A DNA stretch of 6,272 nt from the NCBI GenBank assembly GCA_026988445.1, contig JALSLF010000603.1, positions 1 to 6,272 on the forward strand. The letters run 5' to 3'. A program made the position numbers and the translations under genes. Below, piece after piece: positions 1 to 5,517 of the stretch (positions are counted from its first letter, which is position 1; every line of letters starts with the position of its first letter). Below the pieces are notes generated by a model that did no database searches, was not told where the DNA came from, and worked only from the letters and a program-made list of their open reading frames with translations. The DNA is from Bacteroidales bacterium. Lineage in GTDB: Bacteria; Bacteroidota; Bacteroidia; Bacteroidales; NBLH01.

Positions 1-549
1 ATAGCTTACGACACATCCATAATCCGTTCTTTTAAAAAAATGAATATTGTTCCGGTTTCTATTTCTTACGAAATAGAACCATGTGTTTACAATAAAACAC
101 TTGAACTTTATACTAAGTTTGAAACCGGAAAATACGAAAAAGCCCCAAAAGAAGATTTACAAAGCATGCAAGGTGGATTAAACAGCTATAAAGGCAGAGT
201 TCATATAAGTTTTGGGAAACCAATTAAAAGAAAATTATTGAAACTTAAACGTATTCATAACCGGAATGAGCAATTTGCAAAATTAGCACAAATTATTGAT
301 ACACAAATATATAAAAACTATAAATTATTTCCCGGAAATTATGCAGCTTACGATATTTTATTTAATACCGATTACTTTAAAGACCGTTATACCGACTTTG
401 AATTTGAAGCATTTAAAACACACATGAACAAAGAAATAGAACAAATTAAAGGCAATAAAAAAATTATAAAAATGATTTTTCTGGGTATATATGCCAATCC
501 GGTAATTAATAAATATACCCTACGGCAAAAACCTATTTCGTTTGTATAA
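1..549 (+). CDS. Acyltransferase of glycerolipid synthesis (1-acylglycerol-3-phosphate acyltransferase-like), C-terminal part only
   Basis: The reading frame is open from base 1 through the ATG at 40 to the TAA at 547-549, so the real start lies left of the window and the ATG at 40 is an internal methionine. The 182 visible residues include IVPVSISYE followed by a Pro-Cys, then a KYEKAP segment and KGRVHISFGKPI. I recognise this pattern from the C-terminal half of long Bacteroidota acyltransferases of the PlsC/PlsB type, which acylate glycerol phosphates at the inner membrane. The catalytic HX4D block would lie upstream and cannot be seen, so activity and exact substrate are not shown. The last nine residues (LRQKPISFV) and the stop codon are encoded by a copy of a direct repeat (519-550), so the native C-terminus may have been replaced. 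The gene converges on rnhA. The family assignment comes from remembered sequence pattern and is fairly confident; the substrate is inferred. Confidence 0.7.
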   Translation: MAYDTSIIRSFKKMNIVPVSISYEIEPCVYNKTLELYTKFETGKYEKAPKEDLQSMQGGLNSYKGRVHISFGKPIKRKLLKLKRIHNRNEQFAKLAQIIDTQIYKNYKLFPGNYAAYDILFNTDYFKDRYTDFEFEAFKTHMNKEIEQIKGNKKIIKMIFLGIYANPVINKYTLRQKPISFV

Positions 550-616
550 AACTTCAAATCGTCCGTAAGGACATTTGAACGTTTCCTTCGGCAAAAACTT
601 ATTTCGTTTGTATAAA
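519..616. repeat. Pair of 32-base direct repeats flanking a hairpin
   Basis: Bases 519-550 and 585-616 match at 30 of 32 positions, differing at 522/588 (A/T) and 533/599 (C/T). The shared core is CGGCAAAAAC, one variable base, then TATTTCGTTTGTATAAA. The copies are 66 bases apart, an exact multiple of three, and both read RQK-P/L-ISFV-stop in the acyltransferase frame. The 34 bases between them contain an 11-pair hairpin (553-579). The sequences left of the two copies (487-518 and 553-584) are not alike, so this is not a simple 66-base tandem duplication. It resembles a dispersed intergenic element; whether other copies exist in the genome cannot be told from here. Confidence 0.8.
553..579. 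repeat. Strong hairpin just after the acyltransferase stop; weak terminator candidate
   Basis: TTCAAAT-C-GTCC pairs with GGACATTTGAA, giving 11 base pairs with one bulged C and a GTAA loop. It starts four bases after the TAA of the acyltransferase gene. On the + strand it is followed by CGTTTCCTTC, not a clean T-run, so it is a poor intrinsic terminator. On the minus strand the following bases are GTTTTATAC, also weak. It lies exactly between the two 32-base repeats and may be part of that element. Its role as a transcript-end structure is inferred. Confidence 0.5.
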
Positions 617-659
617 TTCTACAGTCATCAGATGAGTAATTCATCAGATGACTAAAGAA
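617..659. repeat. Inverted repeat with two copies of TCATCAGATGA
   Basis: AGTCATCAGATGA (623-635) and TCATCAGATGACT (641-653) form a 13-base inverted repeat with one central A-A mismatch and a GTAAT loop. TTCT (617-620) and AGAA (656-659) extend the pairing after a two-base mismatch. Each arm also holds the same near-palindromic 11-mer TCATCAGATGA, so the site is a direct repeat and an inverted repeat at once. That could suit a dimeric regulator or an RNA hairpin. There is no T-run on either side and no gene start close by, which argues against both a standard terminator and a usual operator. Function unknown. Confidence 0.5.
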
Positions 660-665
660 ATAAAG

Positions 666-706
666 TGATACCTAAATTGAGTGATTATGTACAAAAAGAG
701 GTATCA
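666..706. repeat. Inverted repeat TGATACCT / AGGTATCA with 25-base loop
   Basis: TGATACCT (666-673) and AGGTATCA (699-706) are perfect 8-base inverted arms separated by 25 AT-rich bases. The hexamer ATTGAG occurs at 676-681 inside the loop and again at 711-716 just outside. There is no T-run after the structure. It sits between two other inverted repeats in the convergent gap, and its function is unknown. With such a long AT-rich loop, chance is possible. Confidence 0.35.
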
Positions 707-733
707 AGATATTGAGAATAAAAAGTTTAGAAA

Positions 734-774
734 AAAGTAAGAATACTTTCAGGTATTAGTAACAGCCTTACTTT
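734..774 (-). terminator. Predicted intrinsic terminator of the marC-rnhA transcript
   Basis: Read on the minus strand, AAAGTAAG (774-767) pairs with CTTACTTT (741-734), and the T-run continues for three more bases to 731. Inside, AATAC (746-742 side) pairs with GTATT around a six-base loop, giving a nested hairpin. It lies about 80 bases after the rnhA stop, in the right orientation to end that transcript. The long internal bulge makes it weaker than a textbook terminator. Confidence 0.55.
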
Positions 775-782
775 ATTGTGCT

Positions 783-822
783 CTTCCCTCATTCCAACCT
801 TCCATGATTCCATTCTTCCAAT
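783..822. repeat. Five degenerate 8-base tandem units, (A/C)TTCC-NNN
   Basis: The units are CTTCCCTC, ATTCCAAC, CTTCCATG, ATTCCATT and CTTCCAAT, starting at 783, 791, 799, 807 and 815. The TTCC core is invariant, and the first base alternates C, A, C, A, C, which suggests a 16-base higher-order unit. In the rnhA transcript the complement would be a purine-rich run of GGAA cores, placed between the stop codon and the predicted terminator. Such low-complexity runs may be remnants of slippage; no function is shown. Confidence 0.55.
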
Positions 823-856
823 TCAAAAGCAAACACGATACAACAAAACAAAAGCT

Positions 857-1336
857 CTAAAAAAGTCCTTTTTCTTCTTTTAAAGATTCTAAATATCCTT
901 TATCATCCGCTAAGTTTTTTTGCAAGGATGCTGTTACGGCAAGTTGGTCGCAACGTTCATTTTCAGGAATATTGGCATGCCCTTTAACCCATACAAATTT
1001 CACTTTGTGCTTGGGATAAATTTGTAAAAACCGACGCCACAAATCAGCATTCTTTTTTCCTTTAAAACTTTTTTTCACCCAATTAAAAACCCAGCCTTTT
1101 TCTACGGCATCTACAACATATTTAGAATCGGAATAAACGGTAACTACACTGCCTTGCTGCTTTAAGGCTTCTAAACCTACAATAACCGCCAATAATTCCA
1201 TACGGTTATTGGTAGTTAACTTAAAACCGCCGGATAACTCCTTACGGTGATTACCCGACATCAGCACTACACCGTATCCTCCGGGTCCCGGGTTACCCCT
1301 TGCAGCACCATCTGTATAAATCGTAATATTGGGCAT
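857..1336 (-). CDS. rnhA: Ribonuclease HI
   Basis: This 159-residue protein has the normal length of a bacterial RNase HI, the cytoplasmic enzyme that cuts the RNA strand of RNA-DNA hybrids (R-loops, primers, misincorporated ribonucleotides). The four catalytic acidic residues are in place: D9 in YTDGAARGNPGPGG, E47 in NNRMELLA, D70 in VYSDSKYV and D130 in NERCDQLA. The flexible-loop histidine is H120 in VKGHANIPEN, and a basic handle-like region (KKSFKGKKNADLW, about 88-100) is present. The ATG at 1336-1334 starts three bases after the marC stop codon, so the two genes are surely co-transcribed. No Shine-Dalgarno sequence is seen, as is usual in Bacteroidota. A predicted terminator lies downstream at 734-774. 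The coding sequence looks complete and functional. Confidence 0.97.
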   Translation of the reverse strand: MPNITIYTDGAARGNPGPGGYGVVLMSGNHRKELSGGFKLTTNNRMELLAVIVGLEALKQQGSVVTVYSDSKYVVDAVEKGWVFNWVKKSFKGKKNADLWRRFLQIYPKHKVKFVWVKGHANIPENERCDQLAVTASLQKNLADDKGYLESLKEEKGLF

Positions 1337-1339
1337 AAA

Positions 1340-1942
1340 TTATAAATTCAAATTAGGAAATAATTCTTTTATTGATTCGGATAAATTCGACATAAATAAT
1401 TTTATGGATATTGCCAATAAAATTATTCCAAACATCTTGCGCAATATCATTATACCGCTTTGACCAAGCACTTTTTCAAAAATATGCGTTAATTTTAAAA
1501 CCGTGTAAACCACAATCATATTTAAAATTACGGCAATAACAATATCAAGAACCGCATATTCGGCACGTAAAGAAAGTAAAGTAGTCATGGAACCTGCTCC
1601 TGCAATTAAGGGAAATGCCAAAGGTACAATGGACGAACTTGCATGCTCCTCTTCTTTAAAAAGGCTGATACCTAATATCATTTCTAACGCAAGAAAGAAC
1701 AATACCATAGCACCGGCAATGGCAAAAGAAGAAATATCAACCCCGAACATTCCCAGTAGTTTTTTACCGAGAAAGAGAAACAAAATCATCATTACAAAAG
1801 CAACAATCGTAGCTTTTTCAGCATAAATTACTCCTTCTTTCTTTTTTAAATCTAAAATAATAGGTATTGAGCCGGTAATATCAATTACGGCAAACAATAC
1901 CATAAACGATGACAAAACATCTATCCAATGAATTTCAAACAT
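1340..1942 (-). CDS. MarC family integral membrane protein
   Basis: This 200-residue hydrophobic protein has the usual MarC (UPF0056) length and six predicted membrane segments at about residues 8-30, 44-63, 71-93, 104-124, 131-151 and 163-185. Family-like features are the GSIPIIL segment at the end of the first helix, followed by charged DLKKKEG, and the PLAFPLIAGAGSMTTLL segment at about 107-123, the counterpart of the conserved P-x-AGPG region. The likely location is the inner membrane. The family was named for a supposed link to multiple antibiotic resistance that later work did not support; its substrate is uncertain. The gene lies 33 bases after the M64 peptidase gene and three bases before rnhA, all on the minus strand. 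The ATG at 1942-1940 gives the full first helix, so the start is probably right. Confidence 0.9.
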   Translation of the reverse strand: MFEIHWIDVLSSFMVLFAVIDITGSIPIILDLKKKEGVIYAEKATIVAFVMMILFLFLGKKLLGMFGVDISSFAIAGAMVLFFLALEMILGISLFKEEEHASSSIVPLAFPLIAGAGSMTTLLSLRAEYAVLDIVIAVILNMIVVYTVLKLTHIFEKVLGQSGIMILRKMFGIILLAISIKLFMSNLSESIKELFPNLNL

Positions 1943-1975
1943 GATTTATTATGATTATATCTTTATCAATAAGAA

Positions 1976-3247
1976 TTATTTTGTATAAAAATTCAACATT
2001 TGTTTTACGGTTTTTAAACAAACAGGGCAAAACTCCTTAGTAACATTTGAACGCATTTTACAATCATGCACAGGGCGATAAATACGCTTATGTACATATC
2101 CAGCACCTTCAAAAACACCTACTTTATTACGATATTCTTCTGTATCGGGGGTAGGTATGGGAGTATCTTTATCTACCATATTTTTCCACTTACTTTCAAA
2201 ATCTACCAAATTGGTAATATTCACTTGCCAAGGTTCAACCGTCATATCGTATAATTCTTCAGCATCGGTATATCCGTAAGGATATTCATCGGCAAGTGCT
2301 GCAAATGCATGTCCGAATTCATGCGTAAAAACTTGTTCGGCATATTCGTTATCGGCAGTACAAAGATTATAATAATTGTAAATACCGCCACCACCGTATT
2401 TTGAAGTATTTACTAAAATATAAATCTGGTCGTAAGGAACGTAAGCGGCTAAATTTCTTATTTTATTCACATCTCTGGTTGTCAGATATCGCTCTGTATC
2501 AAAAGTATAGAAATGAGTATTTAATATCGTATTTCTCCAAACATTATCGCCCGGAATATCGGTTCCACTTTCTTCCGATGCTGCTTTCACCATCCAAAAA
2601 TTTACTTTTTTCTTATTTTGCTTAAACGGTTTTACTTTAAAAAAATATTTAATAAAACGTTGAACATCTTTACGGAATTTAGGCATTTCCGCTTCGGTGT
2701 AACCTTCGGGCAAAACCACAATATCCAATGCAATGGCTGCATCACGCTTACCGTGCAATCTTTCGGTTTCGTATTTATTGTATTTATCTTTAACAATAAA
2801 ATAGCTTTTGGGATTTATTACATATTCAAAAACCGTATGAAAAACATTTTTTTTGTCTCTATCTTGTAATTTCAAAATAACTTTCTGTTTCGGAAAAGGC
2901 ATTACTACCGATTCGTAATAAGATAGCGGTGTATGTTTGGCTTCTTCCGTATCTTTCCACTCGCGAAAAAGTGTAGAATAACCGCGTGAATACAGCAATT
3001 TTGTTCCGGTTGAATCGTAAAGCATGATACGATAATCGCCAAAATTAAAAGTATCTGTTAAATTTACTTTTGAACCGCCCCAAAAAGGCTCTTCTTTAAT
3101 TTGTTCAAAAAAAATGTAGGAAGTATCCGAATTCCCCGCACGAGAATAATCAAAGCGTAAAGTTTTTGATAGGAAATAATCATCAAAATTAATTTGTGCA
3201 AAAACAGTATTAGATATCAATAAAAAGACAAAAAACAGGTTTTTCAT
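1976..3247 (-). CDS. Secreted zinc metallopeptidase of family M64 (IgA-peptidase-like)
   Basis: The 423-residue protein starts with a signal peptide: a lysine after Met, a hydrophobic core, and a VFA|Q cleavage site near residues 17-18. Residues of about 20-145 form a beta-rich N-terminal region matching the M64 N-terminal domain by position. The catalytic region has HEFGH at 309-313 (zinc ligands H309 and H313, catalytic E310), then ALADEY, where D320 is the likely third ligand at HExxH+7. A DCKMRS segment (395-400) with M398 fits the Met-turn of metzincin-type enzymes, followed by FCPVC (407-410). VVLPEGYT (177-184) and the glycine run GGGGIYNYY are also family-like. No lipobox or C-terminal sorting domain is visible, so periplasm or the exterior is likely. 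Many M64 members are called IgA peptidase from one characterised protease; that substrate is not shown here. The toxin gene ends eight bases upstream. Confidence 0.88.
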   Translation of the reverse strand: MKNLFFVFLLISNTVFAQINFDDYFLSKTLRFDYSRAGNSDTSYIFFEQIKEEPFWGGSKVNLTDTFNFGDYRIMLYDSTGTKLLYSRGYSTLFREWKDTEEAKHTPLSYYESVVMPFPKQKVILKLQDRDKKNVFHTVFEYVINPKSYFIVKDKYNKYETERLHGKRDAAIALDIVVLPEGYTEAEMPKFRKDVQRFIKYFFKVKPFKQNKKKVNFWMVKAASEESGTDIPGDNVWRNTILNTHFYTFDTERYLTTRDVNKIRNLAAYVPYDQIYILVNTSKYGGGGIYNYYNLCTADNEYAEQVFTHEFGHAFAALADEYPYGYTDAEELYDMTVEPWQVNITNLVDFESKWKNMVDKDTPIPTPDTEEYRNKVGVFEGAGYVHKRIYRPVHDCKMRSNVTKEFCPVCLKTVKQMLNFYTK

Positions 3248-3255
3248 TATTGGGA

Positions 3256-3630
3256 TTATTTATTTTTAAGATAGTCAGCTATTTCAAAAATAATATCAAT
3301 TAGTTCAGGTTCGTAACTTTCAACTATTTTGTCAGGCAAATGCTTGTGATGAGGAAAAGTATCTAACTGCTTATAATGTGGCGCATTATCATACCTGAAA
3401 ATCAAATTGTTTTTACCGTCAATGTAATTATATGCATATTTATCTTTTCCCTGTAATTCAATATCTTTAACTTCTCTAAAACTTAACTTACTTTTATCCG
3501 TAAAAATAATTTCACCAATTATATAACCTTTTGTTGAAGAATAATTTTTAATAGATACATTATATAGATGAATTAAATAATCAAATAAACGTATTTGATC
3601 TTCAAGATTGGCAAAATATTTATTGATCAT
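3256..3630 (-). CDS. TumE-like (DUF6516-type) putative toxin of a toxin-antitoxin pair
   Basis: This 124-residue protein resembles the TumE/DUF6516 family of putative toxins. The recognised features are a strand-rich middle (GYIIGEIIFTDKSKLSFRE, about 35-53, then KYAYNYID), the RYDNAPHY segment at 79-86, and the histidine-rich TFPHHKH at 91-97, followed by a C-terminal helix (PELIDIIFEIADYL). The conserved R79, D81, H85 and H94/H95/H97 are plausible active-site or metal-binding residues, but that is inference and the target is unknown to me. The ATG at 3630-3628 overlaps the TGA of the upstream gene in an ATGA junction, which implies translational coupling and supports the start. The DNA is strongly AT-rich. 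The assignment rests on motif memory without a search, so the family is likely but toxicity is unproven. Confidence 0.7.
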   Translation of the reverse strand: MINKYFANLEDQIRLFDYLIHLYNVSIKNYSSTKGYIIGEIIFTDKSKLSFREVKDIELQGKDKYAYNYIDGKNNLIFRYDNAPHYKQLDTFPHHKHLPDKIVESYEPELIDIIFEIADYLKNK

Positions 3631-3929
3631 TGCAATTTATCTAACTTTTCCTTATCTCTAAGAAACATTTCATATATACCTGACCAAATCATATAATCAT
3701 TATTATCGCCAAGTTTACCTTCCATAAACTCTTTATAAAATAATTGACTATCTTTATTATATTTTTTTTCAAATTCTTTCAAATCGTATTTAATACTAAG
3801 AACACTTCTTTTCAACTCGTCAATTTGTGCATCAATTATTCTGTTAAAAAAACTTTCATCGTTTTGGTGTAAAGATATTAGTTTTTTCAGTCTCTTTTCT
3901 GTTTTTTTTGACAATTCTAATTTCATCAT
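3627..3929 (-). CDS. Putative antitoxin partner of the TumE-like protein
   Basis: This 100-residue charged protein is encoded first in the two-gene module. The N-terminal part (LELSKKTEKRLKKLISLH) is lysine-rich and could form a small DNA-binding or dimerisation unit. Residues of about 24-57 look like a long amphipathic helix (FFNRIIDAQIDELK and on to DLKEFEKKY). The C-terminal part has a distinctive FYKEFMEGKLGDNNDY-IWSGIYEMFL pattern (about 64-90) that I recognise from small proteins encoded beside DUF6516 genes; I know no established gene name. Antitoxins often come first and repress their own promoter, and a perfect inverted repeat overlaps the predicted promoter 17 bases upstream. Two adjacent ATG codons (3929-3927 and 3926-3924) could each start it; the choice changes one residue. 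The antitoxin role is inferred from order, overlap and partner. Confidence 0.6.
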   Translation of the reverse strand: MMKLELSKKTEKRLKKLISLHQNDESFFNRIIDAQIDELKRSVLSIKYDLKEFEKKYNKDSQLFYKEFMEGKLGDNNDYMIWSGIYEMFLRDKEKLDKLQ

Positions 3930-3945
3930 ACTCTTTTATTTAAAA

Positions 3946-3965
3946 GTAAATTTATACAAATTTAC
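3946..3965. promoter_or_regulatory. Perfect inverted repeat, candidate operator of the TA-like module
   Basis: GTAAATTT (3946-3953) and AAATTTAC (3958-3965) are perfect 8-base inverted arms separated by four bases. The site ends 17 bases upstream of the antitoxin start and overlaps the predicted -7 element, so a bound protein would block transcription. Autoregulation by the antitoxin or the complex is typical of type II toxin-antitoxin operons. The arms are AT-only apart from the outer G and C, so chance is not excluded. Confidence 0.5.
3957..3964 (-). promoter_or_regulatory. Predicted -7 promoter element of the TA-like module
   Basis: On the minus strand the sequence is TAAATTTG, an exact match to the Bacteroidota TAnnTTTG element. 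Transcription would begin near 3950, giving a leader of about 20 bases. No good TTTG -33 element is found at the expected distance, so the promoter may be weak or activator-dependent. Confidence 0.45.
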
Positions 3966-4000
3966 AAAAGAAAACTTTATTTTTTTGTTTATTGTATATA

Positions 4001-4019
4001 TTTATCTTTATAAGATAAA
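4001..4019. repeat. Perfect inverted repeat between serS and the TA-like module
   Basis: TTTATCTT (4001-4008) and AAGATAAA (4012-4019) pair around a three-base loop, 28 bases after the serS stop. It could be a weak hairpin ending the serS transcript, but on the minus strand it is followed by TATATACAATAAAC and not a T-run. It could also be a second regulatory site upstream of the TA-like promoter. The stem is almost all A-T pairs and unlikely to be stable RNA. Confidence 0.35.
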
Positions 4020-4047
4020 CTAAACACAGAAAGTATTTTATGAATAA

Positions 4048-5319
4048 TTAATCAATCATCTCAAAACCGGTATAAGGTACTAAAGCATCAGGTACCTTAA
4101 TACCTTTTTCCGTTTGGTTATTTTCAAGCAAAGCTGCTACAATACGAGGCAAAGCCAAAGCACTTCCGTTCAGCGTATGCGCCAATCTGCTTTTTTTCTC
4201 ACCTTTTTCTTTAAAGCGTAGCTTTAAACGATTTGCCTGATAATCAACAAAATTAGATACGGAACTTACCTCTAACCATTTTTCTTGGGCTGCAGAATAA
4301 ACTTCAAAATCATAAGTCAATGCCGATGTGAAACTTAAATCTCCTCCACATAAGCGTAAAATACGGTAAGGTAAACCCAAACTTTGCACCAAAGATTCTA
4401 CATAAGCAACCATTTCGTCTAATGCTTTATAAGAATCTTCCGGATGGCGAACTTGTACAATTTCTACCTTATCAAACTGATGTAAACGATTTAGTCCGCG
4501 TACATCTTTTCCGTATGAACCGGCTTCGCGACGAAAACAAGGTGTATAAGCCACATGTTTAACAGGAAAATCATCGGCATTTAAGATTACATCTCTAAAA
4601 ATATTGGTTACAGGTACTTCGGCTGTGGGAATTAAATATAAATTATCCACACCCACATGATACATTTGTCCTTCTTTGTCGGGTAACTGTCCGGTGCCAA
4701 AACCTGATGCTTCATTAACAACTAAAGGCGGTATTACTTCATTGTATCCGTTTTCGGTAGCTTTATCTAAAAAATAGCTGATTAAAGCACGTTGCAATCG
4801 TGCTCCTTTTCCTTTATAAACAGGAAAACCGGCACCGGTAATTTTATTCCCGAGTTCAAAATCAATTAAATCGTATTTTTTTGCCAAATCCCAATGAGGC
4901 ATTTTTTGACTTAAAGCAGGTATTTCACCACCCTCTTTTACTTTTTCATTGTCTTCGTCCGATTTACCCGGAGGAACTAAATCATGAGGTAAGTTTGGTA
5001 ACTGAACAATTAAATCTTGCATTTCGGTTTCCAGCTTTGCCAACTTATCGGACAAATCTTTTGATTTCGTTTTTAGCGTTCCTGTTTTTTCTTTGGCTTT
5101 ATTTGCTTCTTCAATTTTACCTTCTTTAAAAAGCATTCCTATTCGTTTTGAAATGCTATTCAGTTCAGCCAAACAATTATCCAGTTCGTTTTTTATCTCA
5201 CGGCGCGAATTATCAATTGTCAATATTTTTTCAACAATAGCTTGTGCTTCAAAGTTTTTTACTTTTAATCGTTCAATTACATGTTCGCTGTTTTCGCGCA
5301 AAAGTTTCAGTGTGAGCAT
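4048..5319 (-). CDS. serS: Seryl-tRNA synthetase
   Basis: The 423-residue class II synthetase charges tRNA-Ser with serine in the cytoplasm. Residues 1 to about 105 form the N-terminal antiparallel coiled-coil arm that grips the long variable arm of tRNA-Ser (charged heptad-like stretch, 25-105). The catalytic domain shows TAEVPVTN (232-239) with the serine-binding TxE (T232, E234), class II motif 2 as FRREAGSYGKDVRG (262-275) with the ATP-binding arginines, and motif 3 as LNGSALALPRIVAALLEN (383-400) with invariant R392. YDFEVYSA and EVSSVSNFVDYQANR (about 350-364) are typical family blocks. The length is normal and all motifs are intact. It reads in the same direction as rplU-rpmA but is separated from them by a strong terminator, so it probably has its own promoter in 5320-5444; I could not identify a convincing one. 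No Shine-Dalgarno sequence is seen. Confidence 0.98.
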   Translation of the reverse strand: MLTLKLLRENSEHVIERLKVKNFEAQAIVEKILTIDNSRREIKNELDNCLAELNSISKRIGMLFKEGKIEEANKAKEKTGTLKTKSKDLSDKLAKLETEMQDLIVQLPNLPHDLVPPGKSDEDNEKVKEGGEIPALSQKMPHWDLAKKYDLIDFELGNKITGAGFPVYKGKGARLQRALISYFLDKATENGYNEVIPPLVVNEASGFGTGQLPDKEGQMYHVGVDNLYLIPTAEVPVTNIFRDVILNADDFPVKHVAYTPCFRREAGSYGKDVRGLNRLHQFDKVEIVQVRHPEDSYKALDEMVAYVESLVQSLGLPYRILRLCGGDLSFTSALTYDFEVYSAAQEKWLEVSSVSNFVDYQANRLKLRFKEKGEKKSRLAHTLNGSALALPRIVAALLENNQTEKGIKVPDALVPYTGFEMID

Positions 5320-5362
5320 AATATTTTAATTATTTGTTTATAAAAATTTTTGTAATTACTAC

Positions 5363-5434
5363 ACATCCGCAATTTCAAATAAATTACTGATAATCAATTG
5401 TAAACTAAACTATCACAACTTAACTTGCGGATGT
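5363..5434. repeat. 10-base inverted repeat enclosing 52 bases upstream of serS
   Basis: ACATCCGCAA (5363-5372) and TTGCGGATGT (5425-5434) are perfect inverted arms. They are notably GC-richer than the surrounding A/T sequence, which makes chance less likely. On the minus strand the enclosed 52 bases can form a smaller TGATA/TATCA pairing. The element starts 44 bases upstream of the serS ATG and ends 10 bases before the terminator stem. It could be a structured serS leader, paired binding sites for one regulator, or the ends of a small mobile remnant. Confidence 0.55.
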
Positions 5435-5444
5435 AAGAAAATAA

Positions 5445-5494
5445 AAAAATCTCCACAAAATTATCAATAGAATTGACAATTAAGGGAGATTTTT
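5445..5494 (-). terminator. Intrinsic terminator of the rplU-rpmA operon
   Basis: On the minus strand AAAAATCTCC (5494-5485) pairs perfectly with GGAGATTTTT (5454-5445), and the T-run continues to 5443. The loop is 30 bases and contains a smaller ATTG/CAAT pairing. It lies 23 bases after the rpmA stop. The + strand side is also T-rich after the stem, so it could work in both directions, but no + strand gene leads into it. Confidence 0.8.
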
Positions 5495-5517
5495 AATTTT
5501 TTTTATCTAAATAATAT

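Noticed and set aside
40..549. ATG at 40 as the true start of the acyltransferase gene
   Set aside because: The frame has no stop from base 1 and the upstream codons (ending RSFKK) continue the family pattern, so the gene starts outside the window.
519..616. CRISPR-like arrangement of two 32-base repeats with a 34-base spacer
   Set aside because: There are only two copies, the first encodes a protein end, the spacer is itself a hairpin, and no cas gene is present.
387..644. Minus-strand open frame of 85 codons with a repeated YTNEI-FCRR motif
   Set aside because: The repeated motif is only the reverse reading of the direct repeat, and most of the frame lies antisense to the acyltransferase gene.
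1340..1942. marC as an antibiotic resistance gene
   Set aside because: The family name is historical; nothing in the sequence or neighbourhood supports a resistance role.
2066..2869. Plus-strand open frames inside the peptidase region
   Set aside because: They lie fully antisense to an intact M64 gene and have no family motifs or promoter.
4881..5329. Plus-strand open frames overlapping serS
   Set aside because: They are antisense to a gene with complete synthetase motifs and show no recognisable protein features.
5320..5444. T-box riboswitch upstream of serS
   Set aside because: I find no recognisable T-box sequence or specifier-loop layout, and the element is not typical of this phylum.
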